Assembly (NCBI GenBank): GCA_041912595.1 | Contig: JAYRMR010000025.1 | Coordinates: 1 to 64,000 of the forward strand | Direction of reading: 5' to 3' | Origin: Roseateles_B sp041912595 | Lineage (GTDB): Bacteria > Pseudomonadota > Gammaproteobacteria > Burkholderiales > Burkholderiaceae_C | Length of the DNA: 64,000 nt | Part shown: positions 17,351 to 25,235 of the stretch, piece after piece | Layout of the letters: every line of letters begins with the position of its first letter | Position numbering within the stretch: position 1 is the first letter of the stretch | Translations under genes and position numbers: made by a program | The notes under the pieces: model-generated | The model's input: the letters and a program-made list of their open reading frames with translations, nothing else | Databases searched by the model: none | What the model was told of the DNA's origin: nothing

Positions 17351-18535
17351 ATGTTGAACGCAGCCAAACAGGTTCTTCGCAACTGGCGTGAGCAGGCCAG
17401 CCTGCCCGCCGAGGCCAAGGCCGAAGCCGTCCGGGACGCGCGCGGCCTGCCCGCGCAGGATCCTGGCATCGACGCCGCCGTGAAGGCCGCGCTGCAGTGG
17501 CTCAAGCGCGCGCAGGACCAGTCGGCCTCGAAGGACGGCGGCGTGGCCCGCGACTTCAGCCTCAAGACCGGCTGGGCCGTCTCCTACCCCGAGACCACCG
17601 GCTACATCGTCTCCACGATGATCGACTGCGGCCAGCGCTTCCAGGACGCCGACTCGCTCGAGCGCGCCCGCCGCATGCTGGACTGGCTCGTGTCCATCCA
17701 GTTCCCGGAAGGCGGCTTCATGGGCGGCAAGATCAACGCCACGCCGCGCGTGCCCGTCACCTTCAACACCGGGCAGATCCTGATCGGCCTGGCCTCGGGC
17801 GTGGGCGCCTTCGGCGAGCCTTATCTGGCTCCGATGAACAAGGCCGCCGCCTTCCTGCGGGACTCCCTGGATGCCGACGGCTGCTGGCGCAAGCACGCCA
17901 CGCCCTTCGCCGAGCGCGGCGACAAGACCTACGAGACGCACGTCTCCTGGGGCCTGTTCGAGGCCGCGCGCCATGTGGGCGACCAGGGCTACGCCGAGGC
18001 CGCCATGCGCCAGGTCGAGTGGGCCTTCACGCAGCAGCAGGCCAATGGCTGGCTCGCCAACTGCTGCCTCAACAAGCCGGCAACGCCGCTGACCCACACC
18101 CTGGGCTACGCCCTGCGCGGCTTCATGGAAGCCCACCGCTTCACGCAGGACGAGACCGTGCTGCGCCGGGCCATCAAGACGGCCGACGGCCTCATGACGG
18201 CCCTGCGCCCGGACGGCTTCATCCCCGGCCGCCTGAACCCCGACTGGTCCGCCGCGGTGCAGTGGTCCTGCCTCACCGGCGAGGTCCAGATCGCCCACAG
18301 CTGGCTGATGCTGTTCGAGCTGACCGGTGACCGCAAGTACCGCGACGCCGCACGGCTGGCCAATCGCTACGTGCGCCGCGCCATCGCCATCGACGGCCCC
18401 GAGGACCAGCGCGGCGGCGTGAAGGGCTCCTTCCCGGTGGACGGCGACTACGGCCAGTGGGAATACCTCAACTGGGCCGCCAAGTTCATGATCGATGCGA
18501 ACCTCCTGGAGCAGGACATCGATGGCCGCGCCTGA
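17351..18535 (+). CDS. Alpha/alpha-toroid family protein in exosortase-associated operon (function unknown)
   Basis: A 394-aa soluble protein without signal peptide. Repeated helix-pair segments (PETTGYIVSTMIDCGQRF, GQILIGLASG, ETHVSWGLFEAARHVGDQGY, HTLGYALRGFMEAH, GEVQIAHSWLMLFELTGDRKY) have the rhythm of an (alpha/alpha)6 barrel, as in glycoside hydrolases, polysaccharide lyases or epimerases and terpene cyclases. No catalytic residue can be assigned with confidence. It sits between the hydrolase and acetyltransferase genes and overlaps the latter by 14 bases, which favours a role in building or trimming the same polysaccharide. Confidence 0.75.
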   Translation: MLNAAKQVLRNWREQASLPAEAKAEAVRDARGLPAQDPGIDAAVKAALQWLKRAQDQSASKDGGVARDFSLKTGWAVSYPETTGYIVSTMIDCGQRFQDADSLERARRMLDWLVSIQFPEGGFMGGKINATPRVPVTFNTGQILIGLASGVGAFGEPYLAPMNKAAAFLRDSLDADGCWRKHATPFAERGDKTYETHVSWGLFEAARHVGDQGYAEAAMRQVEWAFTQQQANGWLANCCLNKPATPLTHTLGYALRGFMEAHRFTQDETVLRRAIKTADGLMTALRPDGFIPGRLNPDWSAAVQWSCLTGEVQIAHSWLMLFELTGDRKYRDAARLANRYVRRAIAIDGPEDQRGGVKGSFPVDGDYGQWEYLNWAAKFMIDANLLEQDIDGRA

Positions 18536-19454
18536 TCTCAAGGAACGTCTCAAGGCACCGCTGCGCCGCCTGCTGAACGCCTGGCGTGCCCGCCGGCGCA
18601 GCGCCGAGCTCAAGGCGGAGCAGCCGCACACCAGCAAGGCCGAGATCGTCGCGGGCCTGCGCGCCATGGGCATCGTCCCGGGCGACACGGTGATGCTGCA
18701 CTCCTCGCTCAAGAGCCTGGGCTACGTCGAGGGCGGCCCCACGGCCGTGCTGGAGGCGATCCACGAGGCCATCAGCCCCGGCGGCACGCTGGTCGTGCCG
18801 ACGTACTACCTGCCGGGCGGCACCATCTACGCCACCTGCCAGATGCAGGGCTATGTGTTCGACCCGCGCGAGCACGGCTCGAATCTGGGCGCCCTGCCCG
18901 CCGCCTTCCTCAAGATGCCCGGCATCCGCCGCAGCATCCACCCGACGCACTCCGTCTCGGCCCTGGGCCCGCTGGCGGAGGACATCGTCGGCCAGCACCA
19001 CCTGGCGCCCTCGGTCTGCGGCCGGCTGTCGCCCTGGGAGCGCTGCGTGCATCACAAGGCCAAGATCCTCGGCCTCGGCATCAGCATGGGCCCGGTGACC
19101 TTCTACCACCTCATCGAGGACCTCATGGACGAGCGCTTCCCGCTGCCCGTGCGGATGAAGGAGACGTTCCGGATGCCCTGCAAGGACTGGGACGGCCGCG
19201 ACCTCCTGGTGCCCGTGCGCCCGCTGGACCCGGCCTTCCAGGGCCAGCGCATCGACCACAAGTCCCGCGCCGACCTCCGCCAGCACTTCTACGACCGCTA
19301 CCTGGCGGCCGGCATCCTGCATCCCGGCCAGGTGGGCCCGGCGCGCTCCTGGTGGATCCGCGCCGACGAGTTCCACCGCCACCTCGAGCGGGACGCGATG
19401 CACGGTCTCACCATCTACACCACGCCCGAGGAGCTGTCGCGTCTGCGGGCCTGA
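18522..19454 (+). CDS. AAC(3)-family N-acetyltransferase homologue
   Basis: Member of the aminoglycoside 3-N-acetyltransferase fold family (acetyl-CoA dependent). From the ATG at 18522 (MAAPDLKERLKAPL) it is 310 aa. Family segments are VMLHSSLKSLGYVEGGP (CoA binding), LVVPTYY, HPTHSVSALG and GLGISMGPVTFYHLIE. Because it lies inside a polysaccharide-type operon, overlapping its upstream neighbour, acetylation of an amino-sugar intermediate is more likely than drug resistance; this is inference. Confidence 0.85.
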   Translation: MAAPDLKERLKAPLRRLLNAWRARRRSAELKAEQPHTSKAEIVAGLRAMGIVPGDTVMLHSSLKSLGYVEGGPTAVLEAIHEAISPGGTLVVPTYYLPGGTIYATCQMQGYVFDPREHGSNLGALPAAFLKMPGIRRSIHPTHSVSALGPLAEDIVGQHHLAPSVCGRLSPWERCVHHKAKILGLGISMGPVTFYHLIEDLMDERFPLPVRMKETFRMPCKDWDGRDLLVPVRPLDPAFQGQRIDHKSRADLRQHFYDRYLAAGILHPGQVGPARSWWIRADEFHRHLERDAMHGLTIYTTPEELSRLRA

Positions 19455-19475
19455 GGCCCGGCGCGAACCGCACCG

Positions 19476-20924
19476 ATGCAAGTCCGAGACCGATTCCTCC
19501 ACGGCCTGAAGTGGTCCGCCATCGGCAAGCTGGGCAGCCAGCTGCTGAGCTGGGCGGCCACGGTCGTGGTGATGCGCCTGCTGCAGACCTCCGACTACGG
19601 TCTGATGATGATGACGATGGTCGTCATCACGCTGCTGTCCAACCTCAACGAGTTCGGCTTCGGCTCCGCGCTCGTGCGCGGCGAGTCCCTCGACCGCCGC
19701 GTGTGCGGGGCGGTCTTCGGCGCCATGTTGTGCGTGGCCACCGCCCTGAACCTGCTGCTGTGGCTCGGCGCCGAGCCGCTGGCGCGCTTCTTCAATGACC
19801 CGCGCCTGGCGGAGCTGCTGCGCCCCGCAGGCCTGATCTTCCTGATCTCGGCGCTGAGCACCGTGCCGGAATCCGTGCTGCGGCGTGAGATGGACTTCAA
19901 GGCCATCGCCTATGCCGACGTGGCGTCCGTCATCGCCACGAGCGTCACCTCGCTGGGCCTCGCCTACGCCGGCCACGGGGTCTGGGCCCTGCTCCTGGCC
20001 AATCTCGTGGGGGCGGCCGTGCGGACCGTGCTGCTGCATCTGCAGTCGCACACGCGCGTCTGGCCCAACGCCGATTTCCGCCAACTGCGCACCCTGCTGG
20101 GCTATGGCAGCAACCTCACCGCGAGCCGCTTCACCTGGTGGTTCATGGCCCAGGCCGATGCGCTGATCGGTGGCAAGCTGCTGAGCGCCTCGGCGCTGGG
20201 CGTCTACTCGGTGGCGCTCACACTGGCCTCGCTGCCGCTGCAGAAGTCCATGCAGGTGGTCAACCAGGTCGCCTTCAGCGCCATCGCCCGGCTCAAGAAC
20301 GGCGGTCAGCCGGTGCAGCCCGAACTGCTGCGCGGCCTGCGCAGCCTGAGCCTGATCTCCCTGCCCGCCTGCGCGCTCCTGGCGCTGCTGGCCGAGCCGC
20401 TGGTGCTGCTGGTGAGCGGCTCGCAATGGGCCCTGGCGGCGCCGCCGCTTCAGCTGATGGCCCTGGCCGTGCCCTTGCGCCTGTGCAGCGCCATCCTCGC
20501 CACCGCGCTCATCGCGACGGGGCATGCCGGCGCCGACTTCAAGAACACGCTCAGCGGCGCCGTCGTCATGCCGGCGGCCTTCCTGGCCGGGGCCTGGTTC
20601 GGCGGCACCAACGGGCTGGCGGCCGCGTGGACCGTGGGCGTGCCCCTGGTCTTCCTGATCAATTTCCCCCGCAGCGCCCGCTTGCTAGACTTGTCGCTCG
20701 GTGCCGTGCTGGGCACGTTCCGCACCGGCCTGCTGGCCTGCGTGCCGCTCGTGGCCGCCGTCATCGGCGCCGCCCGGCTGGTGCCGGAACCAGCGGTCTG
20801 GCAGCTGCTCGTCCCGGGCGCGGCCGGTGTACTGAGCTATGTGCTCGCCCTCCTGGCGATCGACCGCTCCTTCCGCCAATGGGCCCAGGCCCGCCTGGCG
20901 GCTCGTTTGAACAAGGATTCGTAA
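19476..20924 (+). CDS. Oligosaccharide flippase / polysaccharide export protein (MOP superfamily)
   Basis: A 482-aa polytopic inner-membrane protein that should move lipid-linked glycan units to the periplasm. It starts FLHGLKWSAIGKLGSQLLSW, the usual amphipathic start and first helix of the Wzx/PST family, and about 12 to 14 hydrophobic segments follow. PESVLRREMDFKAIAYADV is the conserved cytoplasmic loop. It is the only transporter of the operon; no polymerase or glycosyltransferase is in the window. Its stop overlaps the next ATG by one base. Confidence 0.92.
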   Translation: MQVRDRFLHGLKWSAIGKLGSQLLSWAATVVVMRLLQTSDYGLMMMTMVVITLLSNLNEFGFGSALVRGESLDRRVCGAVFGAMLCVATALNLLLWLGAEPLARFFNDPRLAELLRPAGLIFLISALSTVPESVLRREMDFKAIAYADVASVIATSVTSLGLAYAGHGVWALLLANLVGAAVRTVLLHLQSHTRVWPNADFRQLRTLLGYGSNLTASRFTWWFMAQADALIGGKLLSASALGVYSVALTLASLPLQKSMQVVNQVAFSAIARLKNGGQPVQPELLRGLRSLSLISLPACALLALLAEPLVLLVSGSQWALAAPPLQLMALAVPLRLCSAILATALIATGHAGADFKNTLSGAVVMPAAFLAGAWFGGTNGLAAAWTVGVPLVFLINFPRSARLLDLSLGAVLGTFRTGLLACVPLVAAVIGAARLVPEPAVWQLLVPGAAGVLSYVLALLAIDRSFRQWAQARLAARLNKDS

Positions 20925-22618
20925 TGGCGATTTTCTTTGCGGCCGTCGGCGGCAGCCCGGAGGACCTGCAGCGGCTCAAGGCCGCGGCCTCCGCTGCCCT
21001 GGGCCGTGAGCTGGGCGACGCCCCCCTCGAGACCGCCGAGGCCCCCGGCCTCTTCGCCGTGTGGCACGAGCTGGGCATCTGGGCCCCGGTCTCCCACCAC
21101 CGCCGGGCGGACGGTGCCGTGTCCATCCTCGCCGGTGAGCCCATCCTGCATCTGGACGGCCACCGGGTCTCCCAGCAGGACACCCTGGCCCGCTACGCCG
21201 AAGGTGCGTTGCCGGCACTGCTCCAGCAGTCCCATGGCACCTTCTGCGGCGTCCGCCTGGACCTGCCGCAGGCGCGCCTCCACGCCTTCACCGACAAGCT
21301 GGGCGTGCGCACGCTCTACACCGGCGAGCACCGCGGCATCCACTTCTTCACGAATGCGCGCTGGCTGCTGCAGGGCCTGGGAGACGTGATCGCGCTGGAG
21401 CCGGATCCCCAGGGCGTGATGGAGATCGCCTCCATGGCCTTCCCCCTGGCGGAACGGACACGCTACCGCGGCATCCGTGCCTGCTACGGCGCCGAGCTGG
21501 TGGAGGCCCGGGCGGGCGGCACCACGAAGACGACGTACCACGACTGGCAAGACCTGACCCCGCTGGACGCCGCCAAGCCCTATGAGGTCGAGCTCTACGA
21601 GACCTTCCTCACGGCCGTGCGCGACCGCCAGGGCGAGGCCGAGGAGCAGACGGCCTTCCTGTCCGGGGGCATGGACTCGCGCCTGATCGCCGCCAGCCTC
21701 GCCCACAGCGGCATCCGCCTCAACACCCTCAACTTCGCGCCGAGTGACACGCAGGACCTGACCTTTGGCCGCATGGCGGCACAGGCGCTGGGCGCGCGGC
21801 ACTTCGAGTTCCCGCTCGGTCCGGACAACTTCGACAGCAAGCAGATCCAGACCATCGCCGCATGGAAGGCGCAGGACGGCGGCCGCAACTTCGATCGCCG
21901 CATCTGGTCGGGCGACGGCGGCAGCGTGGGCCTCGGGCATGTCTACCTGGACGAGCCCATCGTCCGCCTCGCGGCCGAGCGCCGCTACGACGAGGCCGCG
22001 GCGCTGCTGTGCCGCAAGAGCAAGTGGGGCATCCCGTCGCGCGCGCTGCGCCCGCAGTACCGCGAGCTGGCCCGCCGCGTGCAGTCCGAGGTGGCCGCCG
22101 AGATGCGCCGCTGGGACCGCGTGCCCGAGAAGGCGGCCTACCTCTTCCTGATGCTCAACGACCAGCGCCGCCACCTCATCGGGCATTTCGAGACGGTGCA
22201 CAAGAAGGGCTTCGACTTCGCGCTGCCCTTCTTCGACGCCCGCGTGATCGCCAAGGTGCTGGCCGGCCCCAACGAGGACCTGCTGAACCACCGCGTCTAC
22301 AACCGCATCCTGCTCGCGCTGCCCGGCCCCATCGCCCAGGTGCCGTGGCAGGCCTACCCGGGGCATGACCCGTGTCCCGTCCCCGTGCTGCCCGAGCTCA
22401 AGCTGCGCTACCAGTGGGAAGCCTGCTATGACGAGGACGACACCCAGATGCTCAAGGACCGGCACACCGCGCACTGCCTGCGTGCGGCCCTGCGGCCGGG
22501 CAGCCCGCTGCTGTCCCGCACCAACCTGCTGGCCGCCTGGGTGCTGACCAAGACCGGCTTGCGCGACCAGTCCTTCTACGGGCGCTACGCCGACGCCCTG
22601 GAGCAGGCGAACCGCTGA
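20924..22618 (+). CDS. Asparagine synthase-like amidotransferase lacking the N-terminal cysteine
   Basis: A 564-aa protein with the two-domain plan of asparagine synthetase B. The C-terminal domain has the pyrophosphate loop SGGMDS (residues 247-252) and so should form an adenylate. The N-terminal domain (residues 1-~190) has the glutaminase-like fold pattern (GTFCGVRLD, LYTGEHRGIHFFTN) but begins MAIFFAAVGG. The catalytic Cys2 of class II glutamine amidotransferases is absent, so glutamine hydrolysis is not expected and ammonia or another amine may be used. Last gene of the operon, followed by a hairpin. The family is frequent in exosortase/exopolysaccharide loci. Confidence 0.85.
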   Translation: MAIFFAAVGGSPEDLQRLKAAASAALGRELGDAPLETAEAPGLFAVWHELGIWAPVSHHRRADGAVSILAGEPILHLDGHRVSQQDTLARYAEGALPALLQQSHGTFCGVRLDLPQARLHAFTDKLGVRTLYTGEHRGIHFFTNARWLLQGLGDVIALEPDPQGVMEIASMAFPLAERTRYRGIRACYGAELVEARAGGTTKTTYHDWQDLTPLDAAKPYEVELYETFLTAVRDRQGEAEEQTAFLSGGMDSRLIAASLAHSGIRLNTLNFAPSDTQDLTFGRMAAQALGARHFEFPLGPDNFDSKQIQTIAAWKAQDGGRNFDRRIWSGDGGSVGLGHVYLDEPIVRLAAERRYDEAAALLCRKSKWGIPSRALRPQYRELARRVQSEVAAEMRRWDRVPEKAAYLFLMLNDQRRHLIGHFETVHKKGFDFALPFFDARVIAKVLAGPNEDLLNHRVYNRILLALPGPIAQVPWQAYPGHDPCPVPVLPELKLRYQWEACYDEDDTQMLKDRHTAHCLRAALRPGSPLLSRTNLLAAWVLTKTGLRDQSFYGRYADALEQANR

Positions 22619-22637
22619 CGGCCGCTCGCGCCAGCGA

Positions 22638-22663
22638 CAAGGGCGGCCCGTGGGCCGCCCTTG
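22638..22663 (+). terminator. GC-rich hairpin after the exosortase-associated operon
   Basis: CAAGGGCGGCCC (22638-22649) pairs perfectly with GGGCCGCCCTTG (22652-22663) across GT. The T-tract is poor, so it may act with Rho or simply shield the 3' ends of the two convergent transcripts. Confidence 0.6.
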
Positions 22664-22693
22664 TGCTGTGTGGGCCCGCGCTGGGCCGGACGA

Positions 22694-24064
22694 TCAGTCG
22701 ATGAACAGCGTGGCCGGCGCCTCGAGCTGGGCACGGATCGACTGGATGAACTCGGCCGCATCCTGCCCGTCCACCACGCGGTGGTCGAAGGACGAGGAGA
22801 GGTTCATCAGCAGGCGCGCCACCACCTGGCCGCTCTTGAACATCGGCCGCTCGACGATGCGGTTCACGCCCAGGATGCCGACCTCGGGATGGTTGATCAC
22901 CGGCGTCGTGACGATGCCGCCCAGCGGCCCGAGGCTGGAGATCGTGAACGTGGAGCCGCTCAGCTCGTCCCGCGTCGCCTTGCCGGTGCGCGCCACCTCG
23001 GCCAGGCGCCGGATCTCGGCCGCGCAGCTCCAGAGGTCCAGGGCCTCGGCGTGGCGGATCACCGGGACCATCAGGCCCGAGGGCGTCTGCGCGGCGATGC
23101 CCAGATGCATGGCCTCGTAGCGGTTGACCACGCCGGCCTCGTCGTCGAAGCGCGCGTTGATCTGCGGGAAGTCGCGCAGCGAGCGGCACACGGCGCGCAC
23201 CAGCAGGGGCAGCACGGTCAGCTTGCCGCGGGTCTTGCCATGCAGCGCATTGAGGCGCTCGCGCAGCGCCTCCAGCTCGGTGACGTCCACCTCTTCCACA
23301 TAGCTGAAGTGCGGGATGCGACGCTTGCTCTCCTGCATCTTCTCGGCGATCTTGCGACGCAGACCGGTGACCTTGCTGGCCTCGATGCCGTCGCCGCGAG
23401 GCGAGATGAGGTGGCGCTCGCTGGGCCGCACGGGGGCCGCGGCCGCCACGGCGCCGGGCGCGTTCACGAAGGGCGAGCCGCTGCCCGGCTGCAGACCTTG
23501 CGGATGCGCGGCGGCAAAGCCCTCCACATCGGCATGCGTGATGCGGCCGGCGGTGCCGGTGGCGCGCACCTGGCCCAGGTCCACGCCCAGCTCCCAGGCG
23601 CGGCGGCGCACCGAGGGCGAGGCGATGGGGCGGGCGCCCGGCGCAGCCGCGGCAGGCACCGCGACCGCGGCCGGCGCCGGAACGGCCGCCGCAGCGGCCA
23701 CAGCAGCCACGGCAGCCACGGGCGCGGCCGCCGCCAGGGCCGGTGCGGCCACTGGCGTCGGTGCGGGTGCGGGCGTGGGCGCCGCGACCGGCGCGGATGC
23801 GGCCGTCTCCACGGGGGCCGCACCCTCGATCGCGATCTCGATCAGCGCCGAGCCCACGCGCATCACGGTGCCGGCTTCGGCCCCGAGGCGCTGCACGACG
23901 CCCTTGACCGGCGACGGGATCTCGACCGTCGCCTTGTCCGTCATCACGTCCGCGACGACCTGGTCCTCGCGCACCACATCACCCGGCTTCACGTGCCAGG
24001 CCACCAGCTCGACTTCGACGATGCCTTCGCCGATGTCGGGCATCTTGATCGTATGAATGCTCAT
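22694..24064 (-). CDS. bkdB: Branched-chain 2-oxoacid dehydrogenase E2 (dihydrolipoamide acyltransferase)
   Basis: Core acyltransferase that passes the acyl group from E1 to CoA in branched-chain amino acid catabolism. The ATG at 24064 (MSIHTIKMPDIGEGIVEVEL), five bases after AGGAGG, gives 456 aa. Order: lipoyl domain with the lipoyl lysine in MTDKATVEI, a long Ala/Pro-rich swinging linker, an E1/E3-binding domain (ASPSVRRRAWELGVDLGQV), and the catalytic domain ending SFDHRVVDGQDAAEF with the HRxxDG active site. E3 (lipoamide dehydrogenase) is not next to it. Confidence 0.93.
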   Translation of the reverse strand: MSIHTIKMPDIGEGIVEVELVAWHVKPGDVVREDQVVADVMTDKATVEIPSPVKGVVQRLGAEAGTVMRVGSALIEIAIEGAAPVETAASAPVAAPTPAPAPTPVAAPALAAAAPVAAVAAVAAAAAVPAPAAVAVPAAAAPGARPIASPSVRRRAWELGVDLGQVRATGTAGRITHADVEGFAAAHPQGLQPGSGSPFVNAPGAVAAAAPVRPSERHLISPRGDGIEASKVTGLRRKIAEKMQESKRRIPHFSYVEEVDVTELEALRERLNALHGKTRGKLTVLPLLVRAVCRSLRDFPQINARFDDEAGVVNRYEAMHLGIAAQTPSGLMVPVIRHAEALDLWSCAAEIRRLAEVARTGKATRDELSGSTFTISSLGPLGGIVTTPVINHPEVGILGVNRIVERPMFKSGQVVARLLMNLSSSFDHRVVDGQDAAEFIQSIRAQLEAPATLFID

Positions 24065-24170
24065 CAAACCTCCTGCCGGACCGCGCCGAGGCGGCCCTGC
24101 TGCGCACAGCGGCGCGATTGCTCACGAGCGACGGCGCGACGGCCGTGCAGCTCCATTCCTTGCATGACGC

Positions 24171-25235
24171 TCAGGACTCCATGACCCGGCGCAGCGCCGC
24201 GGCCACGCGGGCGGGGCCCGGGAAGTAGTCCCATTCCTGGGCATGCGGATACGGCGTGTCCCAGCCGGCGACGCGCTCGATGGGCGCCTCCAGGTGGTAG
24301 AAGCAGTGCTCCTGCACCAGGGCCGAGAGCTCGGCGCCGAAGCCGCTGGTGCGCGTCGCCTCGTGCACGATCACGCAGCGGCCGGTCTTCTTCACGGACG
24401 CCACGACGGTCGAGATGTCCAGCGGCCACAGGGCGCGCAGGTCGATGATCTCGGCGTCCAGCCCCGTCTCCTTCGCGGCGGCCTCGGCCACATAGACCAT
24501 GGTCCCGTAGGCCAGCACCGTGAGCTGCTGCCCCGGGCGGTACACGGCGGCCTTGTCCAGCGGCAGCGTGTAGTAGCCCTCGGGCACCTGGGCCTTGGGG
24601 TGGCCCGTCCAGGGCGTGGCCGGGCGGTCGTGGTGACCGTCGAAGGGGCCGTTGTAGAGGCGCTTCGGCTCCAGGAAGATCACCGGGTCGTTGCACTCGA
24701 TGGCCGCGATCAGCAGGCCCTTGGCGTCATAGGGATTGGACGGCATCACCGTGCGCAGGCCGCAGACGTGCGTGAACAGCGCCTCGGGGCTCTGGCTGTG
24801 CGTCTGGCCGCCGTAGATGCCGCCGCCGCAGGGCATGCGGATGGTCAGCGGCGCGGTGAAGTCGCCGGCCGAGCGGTAGCGCAGGCGCGCCGCCTCCGAG
24901 ACGATCTGGTCGGACGCCGGATAGAAGTAGTCCGCGAACTGGATCTCGGCCACGGGGCGCAGGCCATAGGCCCCCATGCCCACGGCCACGCCGACGATGC
25001 CGCCCTCGGAGATCGGCGCATCGAAGACGCGCTGCGAGCCGTACTTGGCCTGCAGGCCGTCGGTGCAACGGAACACGCCGCCGAAGTAGCCCACGTCCTG
25101 GCCGAAGATGACGACGTCCGGGTCGCGGGCCAGCATCACGTCCATCGCCGAGCGCAGGGCCTGGATCATGGTCATGTTGACGGACTTGCCCAGGACGTCC
25201 TGCGCGTCCGCCACGGGGAGTTGTTCAGCCTTCAT
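24171..25235 (-). CDS. bkdA2: Branched-chain 2-oxoacid dehydrogenase E1 beta subunit
   Basis: Beta subunit of the thiamine-diphosphate E1 component; with E1 alpha it decarboxylates branched-chain 2-oxoacids. It is 354 aa with FGQDVGYFGGVFR, FDAPISEGGIVGVAVGMG, EIQFADYFYPASDQI and the C-terminal transketolase domain (VAGWDTPYPH). Its ATG overlaps the E1 alpha stop (ATGA), so the two subunits are translationally coupled. The E2 gene follows after 106 bp. Confidence 0.93.
   Translation of the reverse strand: MKAEQLPVADAQDVLGKSVNMTMIQALRSAMDVMLARDPDVVIFGQDVGYFGGVFRCTDGLQAKYGSQRVFDAPISEGGIVGVAVGMGAYGLRPVAEIQFADYFYPASDQIVSEAARLRYRSAGDFTAPLTIRMPCGGGIYGGQTHSQSPEALFTHVCGLRTVMPSNPYDAKGLLIAAIECNDPVIFLEPKRLYNGPFDGHHDRPATPWTGHPKAQVPEGYYTLPLDKAAVYRPGQQLTVLAYGTMVYVAEAAAKETGLDAEIIDLRALWPLDISTVVASVKKTGRCVIVHEATRTSGFGAELSALVQEHCFYHLEAPIERVAGWDTPYPHAQEWDYFPGPARVAAALRRVMES

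Noticed and set aside
18522..19454. Aminoglycoside resistance gene
   Set aside because: The fold family fits, but it sits in a polysaccharide-type operon with overlapping reading frames, so a housekeeping sugar acetyltransferase is more likely.
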